NCBI RefSeq assembly: GCF_025370875.1
Contig: NZ_JAMXFD010000009.1
Location: 62,001-126,000, forward strand
Direction: 5' to 3'
Length of the DNA stretch: 64,000 bases
From: Laspinema palackyanum D2c
GTDB taxonomy: Bacteria; Cyanobacteriota; Cyanobacteriia; Cyanobacteriales; Laspinemataceae
In this document: in pieces, positions 63,148 to 64,000 of the stretch
Position numbering within the stretch: position 1 is the stretch's first letter
Layout: each line of letters starts with the position of its first letter
Program-made: the position numbers and the translations under genes
The notes under the pieces: model-generated
Seen by the model: the letters and a program-made list of their open reading frames with translations, nothing else
Databases searched by the model: none
What the model was told of the DNA's origin: nothing

Positions 63148-63840
63148 TGAAAGTATGCTTATAGTTTATCAAATGGTTTTAGGGATGAGTGGCGATCGCC
63201 CCAGGAGAAGCGATCGCCTGGAGGGTACAACCGGGCAAAGAGGTATCCCCGTCGTCTCCACAGGGAGTTAAGTCTAATTCCCCGGTGATAGAAACGGGGG
63301 ATTCCGAAGGGGGAGAGGGTTCGGAAGCTGCTCAATGGAGACTTGAGCCTATTTTCGCTACAATCATCACAGCAGAACTCAACAGAGGACGGGAGGGATG
63401 ATCCAGGAGAATTGATGCAAAAGGGGGACGGGTTGCCTGGGGTTGCACTCTTGACAACCGGGTGAGGGACAAGGGAGGATTTGAAAACCTCTCCCTGGCA
63501 TTCTTGGGCGTTAGTACAGTCATTAGTGCAGTAAAGGGTAAACACCGCGTTTCTTTACCGCATCTCTACTTACTTTGGCACAATGAGGATAGAAAATCCG
63601 GTTTCTTGCGCCCTTGATTTAATCTTGATCTAAGACTGGACTGATGCCCTACTGTTCAACGGCGATCGCCATCGATGAGGGGTCTAACCCTCTATCCGGG
63701 AAAGGACAAAACTCTCAGAACTCATTGGGGAGAAACCTTCTACTTGATGCGGGGCAACAGGTTGATTTGAAATCTCGATTTAAACTTTTTAAAAGCATTT
63801 CTTTTTAGGTCAATTAATCACTTTAAATGGGTATCATTCA
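63148..63840. other. Gene-free gap
   Basis: About 690 bp. ORFs exist in several frames, but none has family features and their codon patterns look like shadows or noise. No RNA or clear terminator was recognised. The final 60 bases are AT-rich and likely hold the promoter of the gene at 63841. Confidence 0.4.
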
Positions 63841-64000
63841 ATGTCGAAACGGGAGCATCTACTCATCCAATTTAAGGAACTAACCAAACCGTATAATTGG
63901 CTTGAAATAACCGAATTTATGTTATTAGTAGGTTCGGTGGCCGGGACCGTGGCAGCGGCGATCGCCAAACAGGCTGCATACGCTGCGGCCCCAGTCACCC
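63841..64000 (+). CDS. Partial membrane protein, continues beyond the window
   Basis: From ATG 63841 the frame is open to the end: MSKREHLLIQFKELTKPYNWLEITEFMLLVGSVAGTVAAAIAKQAAYAAAPVT. It has a hydrophobic segment LLVGSVAGTVAAAIAKQAAYAAAPVT. This resembles the beginning of unnamed cyanobacterial proteins with one or two N-terminal helices and a coiled coil. Only 53 residues are visible, so this is uncertain. Confidence 0.6.
   Translation, partial: MSKREHLLIQFKELTKPYNWLEITEFMLLVGSVAGTVAAAIAKQAAYAAAPVT

Noticed and set aside
63159-63545. 128-codon ORF on the minus strand
   Set aside because: Composition and lack of any family pattern suggest chance; a competing frame exists on the plus strand.

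Overview
The window is cyanobacterial chromosome. The octamer GCGATCGC (HIP1) is scattered through coding and non-coding DNA. Typical cyanobacterial genes are present: menB, two Vipp1-like proteins, PEP-CTERM proteins, a slr1658/slr1659-type regulator pair and a treZ-treY-treH trehalose cluster. Many short palindromic repeats fill the intergenic gaps. The style fits a filamentous, Oscillatoria/Laspinema-like organism, but that placement is inference. No rRNA, phage, CRISPR array or intact insertion sequence was found.

Layout. 0.3-13 kb: RNA methyltransferase, membrane-anchored beta-lactamase-fold protein, VWA protein, menB, a DciA-like protein, a SPOR-like membrane protein, two tandem vipp1/pspA-type genes, thioredoxin and an aminotransferase. 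13-16.5 kb: two paralogous PEP-CTERM secreted proteins, each behind a long leader that keeps the same elements. 16.5-25.8 kb: oligoendopeptidase, an Rpn-family nuclease gene split by a nonsense codon, a Ser/Thr kinase, pseudouridine synthase, alpha/beta hydrolase, panE, aldolase-like protein and a YidD-like protein. 25.8-32.3 kb: a three-gene ABC exporter set, interrupted by an oppositely oriented histidine kinase and a chemoreceptor. 32-43 kb: hydrolase, recF, a Ca2+-ATPase, an IS630 relic, an ABC-class ATPase, a methyltransferase relic and cobA. 42-45 kb: histidine kinase, STAS and ATPase-like regulator. 45.5-46.9 kb: aroF (DAHP synthase) with its regulatory leader. 47-53 kb: a Wzm/Wzt polysaccharide exporter with three glycosyltransferases. 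54-62.5 kb: RNase HI, a HAD phosphatase and the trehalose genes. The last kilobase holds a DUF4342 protein and the start of a membrane protein that runs off the window.

The most striking observation is upstream of aroF on the minus strand. Two short leader ORFs stand in tandem, one encoding FFYFWF and the other WFFGFYFW. Each is followed by its own intrinsic terminator, and each overlaps a segment able to pair as an antiterminator with the 5' side of that terminator. This is the layout of ribosome-mediated attenuation, duplicated, in front of a DAHP synthase that lacks the N-terminal regulatory domain of its relatives. I infer that aromatic amino acid supply controls aroF through two successive attenuators.

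Other themes are a family of mobile-looking palindromic repeats. They form tandem arrays and MITE-like elements, and they supply the stop codons of several genes (panE, recF, the Ca2+-ATPase and a methyltransferase relic). All functional assignments come from reading the sequence, without database searches.
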